64,000 bases of DNA from the NCBI GenBank assembly GCA_012845835.1, contig JABAKD010000023.1, positions 20,570,691 through 20,634,690 on the forward strand, written 5' to 3'. A program made the translations under genes and the position numbers. Shown one piece after another: positions 32,561 through 44,215 of this stretch. The DNA is from Undaria pinnatifida (taxonomy: Eukaryota; Sar; Phaeophyceae; Laminariales; Alariaceae). The notes under the pieces are model-generated. The model worked only from the letters and a program-made list of their open reading frames with translations, had not been told where the DNA came from and ran no database searches. Position 1 is the stretch's first letter. Every line of letters starts with the position of its first letter.

Positions 32561-34600
32561 CCTCTCGGCCGTCCGCTACGACGCAGCTACATACGGCCAG
32601 CAGAAGCAACGGCAGCACCAGCAGCATATACATTTCACGAACATCATACGCACCTACATGCCGTCAGCAGCAGCAACAGCAGCAACAGTATCAGCAGCAC
32701 ATTTGTTGAACATCATACGTATCTGTTGCGCCTGACCCTGTGTGACTTCCGTTGTACACTCGCACTGAACATGTAACGCAATAATTCCAGGTGTTTTGTC
32801 CACATGTCGGGAGCGCACTCCTAAAAATACTTACTGGTATAGCACAAAGGTCGTCCAATATGTTTTATCCTCATTGCTGTCTTCTACGACGCAGCTACTA
32901 CAGCCAGCAGTAGCAATGGCAGCAACAGCAGCCTGTAAATTTCTCGGACATGATACGTAACTGTTGCACCTAGCCCTGTGTGGCAAGTGTGACTGCTGCT
33001 GCACACCTCGCACCAAACTTTTTTCTTCTTCATTCATCCCATTTATTATCCTCGCACTACTCTCGCCCTCCCTCCCAGTAGTGACTCACATCCGGGGCTA
33101 CATAGCGCCCCCCCCCCCCCCCTCCCCACTACGGTACGTGCCTTCGTTTTCATCGAGAGAATAATTCAGCATTTTCTTCCTTCGTCGACTTGCGTCGAAA
33201 TGTACCTACCCACGCTGCTAGGCGCTCTCAGCAGTTGATCCATTTTTTTTTGTTTGCATTTTTGCAAATATAGTCAAAATCTCACCACGGTGGGAATCGA
33301 ACTCAAGGACCAACCCGAGTAATATTCGAGGGTAACCACTAGACCAATGTGGCGAACATGTAGCACATTAATTCCAAGTGTTTTGTCCACATGTCGGGAA
33401 AGCACTGCCATACATTTAAATGGCACCAACGTCGTATCATATGATAGTCATATGCGTTGCACCTAGCCCTCTGGCAGCTGGTGTGCACCTCGTACCTTGT
33501 CAGCAGCAAGTACGGAGCACCTCCTCAGCGGCAGCAGCAGCACCTTACCTGTGGTGCCTAGCCCTTTGTTACCCAGCCGGGTTGTTGTGCTCGCGCCTGA
33601 GGAGACCTCCAGAGCAGACCGTGACTACTGCTACAGTGTCTGCAACAGCATGTTTTTGTTATTATTTTCAATTTTGTACCCTTTCCAACTGCGGAATGAT
33701 GCCTATTGTAATTCCACGTGCATTTTGTCCGTGCAATGCTTAAAGTGTTCAAGTCCGACCACGTAAAGCGACAGCTTGCATTTGCGAAATCGCAGAATGT
33801 TCCTTAACACGATGAAAAATGTTGGCAAAATGTTTGTTTTTGTTCTTTTCTAAAATCAGCCCGCTCTGCTATCACATATTACTGCTGTTATCGCTCGCTG
33901 TGCGACATCATCAGTCCAATATATGTTGCCCTCTGCTGTCTGCTACGACGCACCTACATACAGCCAGCAGCAGCAGCAGAAGCAGCAGAAGCAGCACAGC
34001 TCTCGGACATCATACGCATATGTTGCGCGTAACCCTGTGTAAATGGTGTTGTACCCCTCGCACCGAACATGTCACGCATCGTTTCCAAGTTTTTTTTGTC
34101 CCGGTGTCGGGAGTCACGAAGGCAATGCTATATGATAAGTCAAATGTGTTGCAACCATATCTGCTGGTACCGGGTCTGCAGTTACGTGTTATTTTCCTTC
34201 CTTTTTTCTTTTTGACAATGTTGTACCCTTTTCCAGGTGCGAGATATTCGTGTTCCGTGATCACATCTTACTAATGTTGCCGCCCGCTGTGCAACATCGT
34301 CAGTCCAATATGTTTTAACCATTATGCTGTCTGCTACGACGCAGCTACATACAGCCAGCAGAAGCAACAACAGCCACAGCAGAAGCAGTAGCAGGACATC
34401 CTTTGAACATCAAACGAGGCTGCATTTAGCCAGCACCGACAGCATCAATAGAATCAGCAGCGGCGCAGCTCTCGAACATCATGCGCATCTGTTGCACATA
34501 GCCCTGTTGAGTTCTGCTGTACACCTCGCACTGATTATGCAACGCATTAATTCGAAGTTGTTTGTCCCCATGTCGGGGGTGCACTGCTAAAAGTGTCGGG
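32561..34600. repeat. CAG-rich degenerate array (about five units)
   Basis: Diverged units begin near 32570, 32870, 33365 (partial), 33905 and 34300. Words in common are CTGTCTRCTACGACGCAGCTAC, ACAGCCAGCAG, CAGCAGCAACAGCAG runs, CATCATACGYATCTGTTGC, CCTAGCCCTGTGT, CACCTCGCAC, AACATGTAACGCA and TTTTGTCCACATGTCGGG. Frames rich in Ser/Gln/His are translations of the CAG runs and are not conserved. Confidence 0.65.
33235..33358 (-). mobile_element. tRNA-Glu-like SINE head with A-rich tail
   Basis: On the minus strand CCACATTGGTCTAGTGGTTA resembles the 5' half of a eukaryotic tRNA-Glu with box A. The T-loop word GAGTTCGATTCCCACC gives box B. A 5-bp anticodon stem (CTCGA/TCGGG) with loop ATATTAC can be drawn. 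The T stem has mismatches and the acceptor pairs imperfectly, so I call it tRNA-derived, not a functional tRNA. An A run (AAACAAAAAAAAA) follows about 35 bases downstream. It interrupts the CAG-rich array. Confidence 0.6.
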
Positions 34601-34745
34601 GTCGTTCCTGACGAACGCCAAGAAATGCGAATCCCGACCAAAAAATATGAAACGTCCCGTTTTCAATACGAAATTCACGTTTTTTTGTCAGGAATTCTGC
34701 CTTCAATTTTATGGGAAATGGCCAAATGGGACTGTAGTATTCGTT

Positions 34746-35115
34746 CTCTCCGTTACGGATGACTTAATATAGGTATTGGATTGGATGAGGCCTCCTGCGC
34801 CGACCTCCAGTGGATATACCACGCGCGCTGAGGGTGCCCTCGGCTGAGGCACCTTCAGCGCTTCGGTATTTCCCGGAAATGGTCGCAACTTGTAGAAGAA
34901 CACTCATGGTAGGGTGGGCGGGGCGGTCTTGATTGTTTAGCTCGTTCCTCGTGTCTTACCGAGGTTTTGCAGGGGCTGCGATACGGATGACTGCACTTGA
35001 TACAGTTTTCAAGTAAATGCCATCTGATTGGATGACGATATTACTGCAGTATTATTTCTCTCCGTTACGGATCACTTAATGTAAGGATAGGATTGGATGA
35101 GGCCTCCTGCGCCGG
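34746..35115. repeat. Pair of direct repeats resembling YR-element termini
   Basis: TCTCTCCGTTACGGAT, ACTTAATRTA and GGATTGGATGAGGCCTCCTG occur at 34746-34803 and again at 35057-35115, about 311 bases apart. The core GATGAGGCCTCCTGC closely resembles TTAATGAGGCCTCCTGC at the ends of the DIRS/Ngaro-like elements, where two copies 301 and 402 bases apart occur. This looks like the 3' end of a third, mostly lost element on the minus strand. Confidence 0.55.
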
Positions 35116-35960
35116 CCGGTGGTCCCACCCAAAATTCTTACACCCTTACTGACTACCGTGAATCCACCTCACCCAAACTTACTTTAATTGTAGCCTTACT
35201 TCCGTGCGCGGACGGCAAAGTCTTCCGCGAAAACCGGTGCCAACATCAGGTCGTACGCGTTGTCCCAGGCCTGGTCCCGTCAACGCTTGGTCCCCACCAC
35301 CCTCCTAGTAGTGATAGACCCCACGTTGTATTGCTCCATCTTCCCCGTCTTCTAGTCACCAATTGAATGATATTGTCCAATCAATACGGTTTCAGAGTCC
35401 CAATCCCAAAGCTCCGCTGAACGGGAACACCGATCGATTGTGCACGTCGATCATTACTTGAACTCACCGCATGGTCTAAGGGTGCCGTACCCAACTGCCG
35501 CCAGTTATGATATAGGGCATGCACTTGTTCAACGAATCTTGCGGAAACACCCCATGGCATTCAAAATCGAGTAAGACACTATCCCATGCCTCGCGTTTTC
35601 GCCAAGAAGACCTATACAGCTACCTGTGAATCCCTTTTCGCCCTTCGACGCCGCCAGGATTTCAAACTTACCCAAATCAATCGAGTTTCTCGGCACCTCG
35701 TCATAAGCCAGAGATCTCGAAATATCACCTTTCATCACGTTCTGAGACCGGCATCCATTGGACCTCGGTCTCGGGGCAAACTCTCGGTTGCTCGCCCGCT
35801 CTCCTCTCGACTCTCCTCGGCCCTGCGTGCTCCAGCGCGCGTGCTCCCGAGGTCGTCCCCCCAGCCGAGAGGGGCGACTCTCAATCTTGATTTCTGGTGC
35901 GGGTGCTGGGCAGACATAGTCTTGGCATGATTGCAGTTGCTGCGATTGGCTCCACTTTGG
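35116..35960 (-). other. Possibly decayed coding region next to the terminal repeats
   Basis: Several minus-strand frames have protein-like composition (for example VPRNSIDLGKFEIL and GCIGLLGEN-like context at 35529-35738), but they are in different frames and I recognise no domain. Position relative to the direct repeats would suit the recombinase end of a YR element, but no HxxR or terminal tyrosine motif is visible. Confidence 0.25.
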
Positions 35961-38900
35961 CTGTGCTGCTGTTTTTCGGGTCTTTAAGGAGGTCTTTGAT
36001 TGTGGTGCTCTGCTGTAAATACTCGGTGGAACTACATTTGTTCGCTGGCTTATTTAGTTCGTGCTATTTCCTATTTCGTAAGATTGCGAAGGCAGCGCTG
36101 CGACTCGTACTCGTCGTGTATGTAACTTTTCGCAATGTTGTCACACTGATGAAAAAGTGACTACGAATCTTACGGCCGAAGTTCGAATTTCGGCATGCTC
36201 TCGACCTTCCTCATTTTCTTTGTTATGATCGTTTCGTTTTTTTCATTGTTGCAAGGATGCCCCCCCTCTCTTTTTAATGGTTTCCCTGTTTGTGTCATGC
36301 TAGTGGACGCTTGTGCAGCAATGCTGCGGCGCTAATTCCCGGATCTGCACCCAACAAGAAAGAAGCGGGCATTGTTACAGAGTACTCTACGTAGATAGAT
36401 AGGCTATAGGTTTGATGTGAAACCATGTCATAGTTTACGTGAAACCCGGTCACAGTTGTCATATCTAGACCATCTATGGTACGTATGCGTAGGCTCTCGG
36501 GATGTATACGGAGATGCTCCAAAGGCAGCCACCCCCCCATCGTCACGAATCCATAGCGTATGATATTGTCTGCCTTGTGTTCAAGCCGCGAGCCCAACAG
36601 AGAGATGATTGTACACAGGCACCATGAACCATGAGGAGACAGCCACCCAACACCATCTACCCTTGCGTCCCCACGGGGACACTCCATTACACATGACGGC
36701 GTCGGCAGGACGTGATGGCTGCTTGATGCCGCACACTACCTTTCGGTTGGGCAAGGTGCCCCTCTTTTTCCCTCTCGCGGCGAGCATGCTTTGACCTGGT
36801 AACTGTTGTTTTGGATTTTTTGTTTTGCTTTTGCTTTTTTTGTGAAATATGTTTTTCGGTCTCATCTTGTGTTTTTTGCACGGAGAGGACGGACTGCCAC
36901 GCGGTAGCAGCCATCTTTTGCTCCTCGGTATCGAGTGACGAGCCCCTGCAGGCCTTAAGCCTGTGATCGCCTCGTCGACTCTAACTTAGCACGCCCTTAT
37001 GGTTGTAGCTTTCGATATACGATCTAGATATTTGGTCTCCCTTCCTTTCTTTTTCATGCGGCCATATGACCATTGTACGTATACCAGTGTTAGATTAGAC
37101 GAGCCCGGTGTAAGAAGGGCTTCTCGATAGAGTTGGCCTGAGCTACATCGCCGATGACGTCGCACCCGCTGAAAGTCTGCGAGCACTTGATACTCGAGTG
37201 ATTCAAGTAGCAGGCTTCCTCCCCATGCCTACTACTGTAGCACGCCGCTACTGTCAAGGGCATGCATACATAAGTTTGCTCTATCTCCCCGTGTACGAGT
37301 GCTTCGGATGGACACTGAAAGGCATCCGGCTTCTCTCCTTCCTTTTTTTTTGTCACTCTGTTTTTGTCGCACATAGTCTAGTTCGTATAAATGGAGACAA
37401 ATTCGAGCACTTCAGTTATGCCCGTAATACAGTGTACCAGGTACGCAGTATGCCAATGCTGTAACCTTTGATTGTTTCTGATCTGTGAGACACACGCTTT
37501 TGAGCATGTTCGCGCTGAGTACGGCTGACCCGCCTCGGCTAGGCCTGTCCTACCTCGCGCGCATGCACAACGATCAATGCACCACGTCCGTGCGAGTCTC
37601 ATTCCAGAGGCTAGTATGACAGGCAATCAGTGCATGTTTTGACCCGCTCATGTCGAAATGATGACCCATTTAAAACTATTTTTTTTTGTGAGAATGTGAC
37701 ACACCGCTACGACTTTCGCAGTTGGATTTACAGTAGCATTGTGGTGTGGTAAATGCTGTGTTCTCAATATGATTCCCAGCGGCTTTTCTTTATGGGCTCG
37801 TAGCAACACATATCGAATGGGGTGTACGTTGGACGTCAAGCGCGTATCTGGTATACACGTCGTAAAATCATATAGACCACCATAATTTTCTTGTCTCCAG
37901 AATGTTCCCTGGGTCTCGCCAGTCGTAAACCATGTCGTTCATACACTTGCCGTGCACGTAACAAACCATGAATATGTGGCTTGGGGCCACACACCAAACC
38001 TTGGTACCAGATCATCCTGGTATTCTCAATTACAGGCTGTGCAGGTAGCCTACATAACAGAAACAGGGTAGTAAAAAAGGACAGGATGAAACAGGAGGTT
38101 AATATATATGGGAGTCGTTGTATGGAATTTAGCGTCGAGCGCACCCTTTCCCAAGTAAGAACTCAGCCTGGTTCAGTATTTATATAGCTTATTATATTAG
38201 GTGCCCCATACTGTACATATCCGACGACTACGATAACGTATGGAGTACACTACGTGACAATGCATTCGGCGTTCCTGTGCTACTTCCGCACAGCTTCATA
38301 CCGGTATGCACATCATATTTGTTGTACCGGTATTAGACTATAGTTGTCATAGGCCCATCGCGTGCCCTGTGTTGTGTGCGACACGCTAGTCTGGTAAAGC
38401 TGTTGACATATCACGCCAGGTATACGCCACGCGCATGACCACCTATTAGGCGCCGCTCTTTGCGCACCGTTTTTGGATGAGCTTTCCCAACAAAGTTCTA
38501 GATGCCACGCGTTTTACTGAGGTGCAGGCTGTGTTTCTTTTGTCTTTTGGTGTTGTTTTTTTCGTTTTGCCTTTTGCGATTGTACAGCGTTCGTCCCGCC
38601 ATCGATACTAATGGCAACTGTTCGTACACTCGTCTGTTAATGTACGCTGCACAGCCTACAGACACATACGAACAGACCTAGTGCTGTCGAAGTTTGAACG
38701 TATCGACCTACCAGGTATTGTGGTATACCACTAATGGTATAGCTAGATGGGACTGCCACTCTGCGTCCTTCATTCTGAAAACATGATCGACTAACGTATC
38801 ATTCATTATGCGCCTGTGCGCGATGCGAATCCGTCGACCCATGCTGCTTTCAACTGCATGGTGATTATCTTACATGGGAATTCAGCATGTTCGCACGCTT

Positions 38901-39998
38901 ATTATGATAGCTGCATTAGCATGTTGTTTCGCGCGTTTTTTTTATGCTGTCCGTCCTGGTATGTTTTGTTATGTTGTTGTGTTCGCGCACGCTCGAAAAC
39001 CTTTTCGTTACGCTGCTCGTTTTGCTTTCATGATAGGGCTGTGAGTTGGCACGCCTTAAGTCGCCGACTAGTTATTAATCGGACTAATAGTCTGTCGTGA
39101 AACGGAGGTGCGGACTATCTGACTTATTGAGTCTTCTTTACTTTTGGAAGGCAATGCGGGATACAGCTTTGTACCGTGAACTGTTGCGGGCTGCGGATAC
39201 GCTCCTTGCTTGTAGCGTCCAGCGGGGTTGCTCTGCACATGGGTCCCAAGTGACTGTTCCCTATTGCTGCTGCTGGTTGGTGTATAGCTTCCGTCTACCC
39301 CTTCCTGCTGCAGTTGGCATAGGCTGCGTACGTCACTTGGCTACCTACGAATTATAATATATCCCGTCAGTCATTAAATTTACGGAGTCGACGAGGCCAT
39401 TGTAGGCACGCACACGAGGGTTTGACGGCTATATGTAGGGCGCGGGGTGGGGCCGCCCAACCCGGGGCTGTGCTGTTAGCAAATGCGACAAGCGTTCGTA
39501 TGTATTGCATCACAATAACTACGGGTCGGCACGAATGACGCATCAACACGCGGATCTACTTCTGCTACCCTTCATGTTGGCTTCGTGCGAATCTACCCAG
39601 AGCAGTTCAAGGACTAGAATAAGCGTTCCTGGGCATGCACCCGCGGTGTTGTCAGCTGACACGCGCACGCAGGTTTATCAGCTGGGCGGGGCGAGGGGTG
39701 GGACCTTGCCCGGCCCTGTGTTTCTGCAAAATATGACGGATAATCTATCGATCTCGGCCTCGCCGCGTCTCAGCTGAAAACATGGAATATGTGCCTGGAT
39801 TTTTTGTGACCTGCTGCTGCTGCAGCCGTGGCGTGCGATTTCAAGGTTCTAATACCAGTGTACAAGGTTCTAGGGGAGTTGCGCAAGGACACGTTATTAT
39901 TATTATCAATACCGGACGCAATGACCATTTGTTTGTACATACCTGGTACTAAAAACCTTGCTGTTGTATCATTGCGACGTAGCTTCATTCGTGTATAG
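35961..39998. other. Gene-free stretch with one dispersed-repeat copy
   Basis: About 4 kb has no recognisable gene. Positions 38036-38205 resemble 53065-53225 and 53475-53640 (words GCACCCTTTCCCAAGTAAGAA, CAGCCTG, TTATTAGGTG), a small dispersed family. Two TACCAGGTA palindromes lie at 37435 and 38709 and one at 39940. TACCGGTA occurs at 38301 and 38325. Confidence 0.5.
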
Positions 39999-40321
39999 TT
40001 TGGGATTAATGAGGCCTCTCGGCTGCGACCAGCCGGAGACTCTCAACCAGGGTTACTACTCCCGGGTTGGTTCTATGACGACCACTGCGGCATCTCATCG
40101 CAGGGAGTAGGTACCCCAGTCAAATAAACACTAACAATACTGATGTCGTTGTCGGCGGTACGATGGGCGGGCGGGATGGTCTTTGCTTTATTCTAACCTC
40201 CTTGAACTTGTCGTGCTGCTGTCGGGTATCGATGACAGCCACGGAGTGGGTTCGCTCTGCTCACTCTCCAAGTAACATCAGGAGACTTTCCCTTTATATT
40301 TTGGGATTAATGAGGCCTCTC
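39999..40321 (-). repeat. Copy 1 terminal direct repeats
   Basis: The unit core GGGATTAATGAGGCCTCTC occurs at about 40002 and 40303, 301 bases apart. Each is preceded by similar ATCATTG.../AACATCA... and GTATA/TTATA words. The segment between (40022-40299) corresponds to 58717-59065 in copy 2 (CAGCCGGAGACTC, AAATAAACACTA, GATGTCGTTGTC, GCGGGATGGTCT-like). Confidence 0.75.
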
Positions 40322-40594
40322 TGCGGCGGCATGAGATCACACCCATACTTGTTGCCCTTTCCCCTTATCTCCATGCCGTCGCGCGTTGGTACCGAATGTG
40401 CGTGAGGGTGGCTTCTTTTCCTGATTATCCCCAAAATTCTAGTCAAGTCCCTTAATGGATCGTTTGCCGTCGGTTGTCCAGAGGGAAAGCCGCGTACGAG
40501 TCCCCAACCCCCCCCGACAGTGGCAAAGCGTCTGCGTCTATGAACGCCGTGTCGCGCGAGCGCTTATCTCCTCGTAACCCCGCTGCTGACGCGG

Positions 40595-41850
40595 TCACCC
40601 CCCTACGTATTGCCCGACGACTGCCGCAGACTTCCATCCGACGTACTCCATGAAGACGTCCATGGCCGTATCATCCATGTGGTGGCTAGCCGCCCCCCCT
40701 AGGCGGAAAGAGTGCAACGTGTACCGCTTATCCCCCATACCCGCTGCCCGCAGGTGAGCCTGAAAGTTCGCGGTCATCTGCGCTGGTGTCAAGGCTAGAT
40801 TCCCTTTCTCTCCGTTTTCTCGGACGCTTGGAAACAGAAAACCTGAGCCTTCTGCTAGCGCCCACTGCATGGACGCTGCAGCTTGTCGGTACTTGATCAT
40901 AGCGGCCACCGCGCAAAATTCGCGACAATCGGTGTTCCTCCTCACCACTACCGCTTGGGAGGATTCCCGTAGATTTGTCCCAAAGAGGAAATTGAAAATG
41001 AACCCCTCTCACCCGGACATCTGCATCACTTGTGCCGCGACCGCTACCGACAGTTCGAACCCGCGCTTCATCATGTGTAATGCCACGCAAAAAATCGTCA
41101 CGTTCTGCCGCTGTCGGCAAGGTGGCTACGCGTCGTCGCATGTCTATGACCAACCTTCGCTACTGGCTCGCCACCAGCGGGGGCGCCTGTTTCACCGACA
41201 CCCCCCCTCGTCGCTGGTCCTCCTGCGCGTTGGCCAGGTATCCCCTCACGAGCGGGCTCGCTACTGGATTTCCCCGTTGCTCAACGGAGTCCCAGTCACT
41301 GTGCTTGCCGAGCTGTTCTATCATGGCACATTTCAACTTCGACACCTTCCCTATGTCTAGGGATGATACTGCGTACCGCTTCCTACACTTGTCCCCCGGT
41401 CTACACTGTGCGTTGATATCCAAACCCACGCCGGGACACGTAACGGCGTGCACCAATTTGGTGCCGTTCCCGTGCGAATCTAGCCAACACGACCACTCGA
41501 AAATGTCTACGTCGGTAGTGGTCACCCAGTCCCTTCCGTTCGACGTCCGCGCCCGAAGAAACGTGTCAAAATTATCCGCTACCCGGCACTTCCGCTGTTG
41601 GCCGGCCTTCCCTACCAGCGCCTCCAACACCTCTGCTACTCGCTCTTGTAGCTTACTGTCCACGATTTTAGCGGGCGGCCCAGCTGTTCGGGGTTCTGTA
41701 TGTGGGGTGCCTGCATGACTGACAATACGTGTATGGGCCTAGGTATTGCCTGGCACTCTGTGCAGAGCACTCGTGGGATCAAATCGGCCGCCCGCGTCGC
41801 CCCGTAAGGGAGCGCGTCCAACGCTCCGTCCGCGTATCGCTAATACCAGG
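40595..41850 (-). pseudogene. Tyrosine recombinase of copy 1, frameshifted
   Basis: Minus-strand frames at 41821-41636, 41663-41160, 41153-40728 and 40948-40595 together give a recombinase. An N-terminal segment has DALPYGATRAAD and a C-x2-C zinc-ribbon trace. Next comes a core-binding domain with DNFDTFLRARTSNGRDW and FEWSCWLDSHGNGTK. The catalytic end has LHSFRLGGAASHH (HxxR at 40703-40714), EYVGWKS and the tyrosine of GQYVG at 40607-40609. The first catalytic arginine region is frameshifted compared with copy 2 (FHTMKRGFELS there). Not functional as read. Confidence 0.78.
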
Positions 41851-41987
41851 CCGAACTACCCGGGCATACGGGAGGGAGGGGACCGGGAGGCGACGCACGC
41901 GCGGGGAAACGGGGTGCAGGCGGGGAAGGGGAGGGGGCGGGGGGGTGAGGGTGGGGGTGGGGGTGGGGGTGGGGGGGGGTCGGTCCG

Positions 41988-42420
41988 TTACCTTCTGTTC
42001 CCGCTTCGGAAGTCTACCTCGACCGCGCGCATTCCGTGCGGCACGTACACGTAGTCGCGCACGCCATCCCGATGGTGGGGGAATCCGAAACTACCTGCCT
42101 TTGGCAGCGCGAGCGTCCGTACCGTCGCGCAGCTGACCTGCGGGAACCAGTACTCGCGCACGTCAGGGACAACAATCACGGCGTGTGCTCGACACTCGGC
42201 CAAGTGTTGCACGACATGCCCCGCCATGACCGGGGGCGGGAAGCAGTATCCGAACGCCGGCATGTTCCCTCCCGTCGTAACGGCCGCGTTTGGGCTAAAG
42301 AAGTTCAATCCCGCCGACGCTTCGCAGTGGTACCGCGAAAAGAACGGCAGCCGCCGCCTTTCGCCCGCCCTCGTCTTGGGGCCTTCCTGGGCGTTCTCCG
42401 AAGATGCCATAAGGTCGACG
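41988..42420 (-). CDS. Post-RNase H domain of copy 1
   Basis: The frame contains DLMASSENAQ-type start (MASSENAQ), LPFFSRYHCEASAGLNFF, FGYCFPPPVMAGHVVQH, AVIVVPDV and a C-terminal EVDFRSG. In DIRS-order elements a domain in this position, with FFSR, CPP-like and VVP motifs, follows RNase H and has been likened to a methyltransferase; I go only by position and motif. Copy 2 has the same domain in frame with RNase H. A stop or frame change separates it from RNase H here near 42420-42516. Confidence 0.65.
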
Positions 42421-42515
42421 GTAAACTCCCCGGAAAACTCTCGTGAGCGCTGAAATACCGCCGGCCGAAGGCGGATGATCTCGGCCCTTCCTGGTCTAGT
42501 GATTGCGTCCGCCGA

Positions 42516-44030
42516 TTAGTTTTCCGCCGTTGGCACCCATCTCAGGGAGAGCCAGAATCCCTGGTCTGCCTGTAGCTCGAATAGCCTGACCAGCAGTCCG
42601 TGGGTGGTTGGGTTTTTCGATCGACCCTTTTTAAACGCGTCTACCACGGAGCGATTATCCACATCCAATACCAGCTGTGCGCGGCGGAGTTGTCCTGGGT
42701 GTGCTCGGCCGCACTCCGTCAGCACTTCCAGCAGCGCAAACATCTCTTTTTCGTTAATGTGCCGAGACAACCACTCGTGGAGGAACCCCCCGCCCGCGGA
42801 GAATTCGCCTCCTGGCATCGACACCACTCCACCCCACTGGTTGGACGACGCGTCGGCAGCGGCGACGGTAACCTGTGAGGCGTAGTGGCGCGGTTTGTAC
42901 CACAGGCCCTCTTGGGCCGTTGCCGACAGGCTGCGCCATATGTTGAGTTCCGCACACGGATCGGGTTTACTGCTCAAATGTATCTCCCGCCCGTTTGCCT
43001 TCGCGATTGCCGCAAACATATAGTGTATCCACAGGGACGCCGGTCGGATCGCGACCGACATGCTGATGCACTTGCCCGCAATTTTCTCCAGCATCTGCAC
43101 GGTGAGCGAACCTTGCTCCAATGCTGCCTGGATCAGAGCATGAAGCTTCTGAAGCTTGTCTTCCGGGACCCGGAACGAGGTGGTGCTCGAATCGCACAGA
43201 ATGCCGGGGTACCATTGTATCCTTGACGGCTTCAGGTCGCACTTGGTGTCCGACAAGAAGTAGCCGCAGAAGTACGAGACCAACGTATCCGTGTGAAGCA
43301 CCTCTGCGGCGGACAACCATTGCACCTTGTCAGAGCACCCGAATGTGGAAGTGAAGTTCCCATAACACGCGTCGTCGATGTAGGCGAGGACAGGAATGCC
43401 GCGTGATCGCAGGTACGCCACTTTTGCTTCGCTAAGTAAGTGGTAGCAAACCGGGCTCTCGTTCCACCCGAACGGGATGGTAGTGCACACGTAATCGGTG
43501 TTGTCGTACGAAATCCCAAAGAGTGGCCAGCTTTCCGGCTGCAGACTGAGGTTGTGGAAACTGGACCGGTCGTCCAGACTACCCATGTAGATCCCCTCTT
43601 CTGCAACGTCTTCCACTCTGGCCACTGTGTCCATCTTAAATGGAGCGTGGTGGCAGCGCTCGTTAGGTGCTCGGGCGTCGATGACTAGCCGTGGCTTCGA
43701 AGGTTCGACGGACAGCGGCAGCACCAGTCGCGGTCGCGCCGGGCCTGTCGGGCCTCTAACGTCGGCCCATCTCGCCACGTATCCTTGTTTGACTAGGGCT
43801 GCGACTTCCGACCGCACAAAGTCGGCGTGGGCCTGCGGTATGCGATTGGGGAGCGACGTCCCCGAGAAGCCCCCCCGCCGGTACGGAAACTCGCGCGATG
43901 CACCCCGGGACTCTTCCGTAAGGAACTCGAAAACGCTCACGCCGTTGTTGATATATGATAGTAGCTGTGCTGCCTAAGGGTGGCCCCGCAACACCACCCT
44001 TTCCCAAAACTCGCAGCGGTGGTACGATTG
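42516..44030 (-). pseudogene. Reverse transcriptase-RNase H of copy 1
   Basis: A 474-residue open frame (from 43940) encodes a DIRS-type polymerase. It shows PRLVIDARAPNE, MGSLDDRSSFHNLSLQPESW (first catalytic Asp), IPFGWNESPVCYH and YIDD at 43371-43382. RNase H follows with VAAADASSNQWGG, KEMFALLEVL, LVLDVDNRSVVDAF and LRWVPTAEN (Asp-Glu-Asp-Asp set). Upstream, the conserved CEFWERVVLRGHP segment is out of frame relative to GVSVFEF, so the N-terminus is cut by a frameshift near 43968. The catalytic core itself looks intact. Confidence 0.85.
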
Positions 44031-44084
44031 ACAAAAAGGTGTTACGAGACATATGTATGTCTAGGAGTCTTTTTGAGAGGACGT

Positions 44085-44215
44085 GGTTACGTTGCGACTG
44101 TGACCAGACGCACCCGCCTAGAGACATGGCGGACGTAAGGGCAATCAGCTACAGCGACACTCCGGCCTTGGCCTCTATCAACATTTCGAGTCTTATCTGT
44201 ACGATTTTTACATGC
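44085..44215 (-). repeat. Conserved 5' block of copy 1
   Basis: TGCGACTGTGACCAGAC, ACCCGCC...GAGAC, GGCGGRCGTAAGGGCAATC and CGACACT also occur at 63107-63190 upstream of RT in copy 2. There is no reading frame in common; it is probably the untranslated leader or the left repeat (A1). Confidence 0.6.

Larger units (their letters stand above)
39999..44215 (-). mobile_element. DIRS/Ngaro-like YR retrotransposon, copy 1 (decayed)
   Basis: On the minus strand this carries reverse transcriptase, RNase H, a post-RNase H domain and a tyrosine recombinase, in that order, with no DDE integrase. Its 3' (left) end has two direct copies of a unit containing TTTGGGATTAATGAGGCCTCTC at 39999-40020 and 40300-40321. 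That is the layout of the B1-A2-B2 part of split direct repeats in Ngaro/PAT elements. The right edge is placed after a block (about 44085-44215) shared with copy 2 at 63105-63230. Both copies have frameshifts. The element family inserts through YR-mediated recombination of a circular DNA, so no target duplication is expected. Confidence 0.8.

Noticed and set aside
33291-33354. Functional tRNA-Glu gene
   Set aside because: T stem and acceptor stem have mismatches and the anticodon position reads ATT; an A-rich tail follows. A tRNA-derived SINE is more likely.
35116-35960. Recombinase gene next to the orphan terminal repeats
   Set aside because: No HxxR, GW or terminal tyrosine block could be found in any minus-strand frame, so I list it only as possibly decayed coding sequence.
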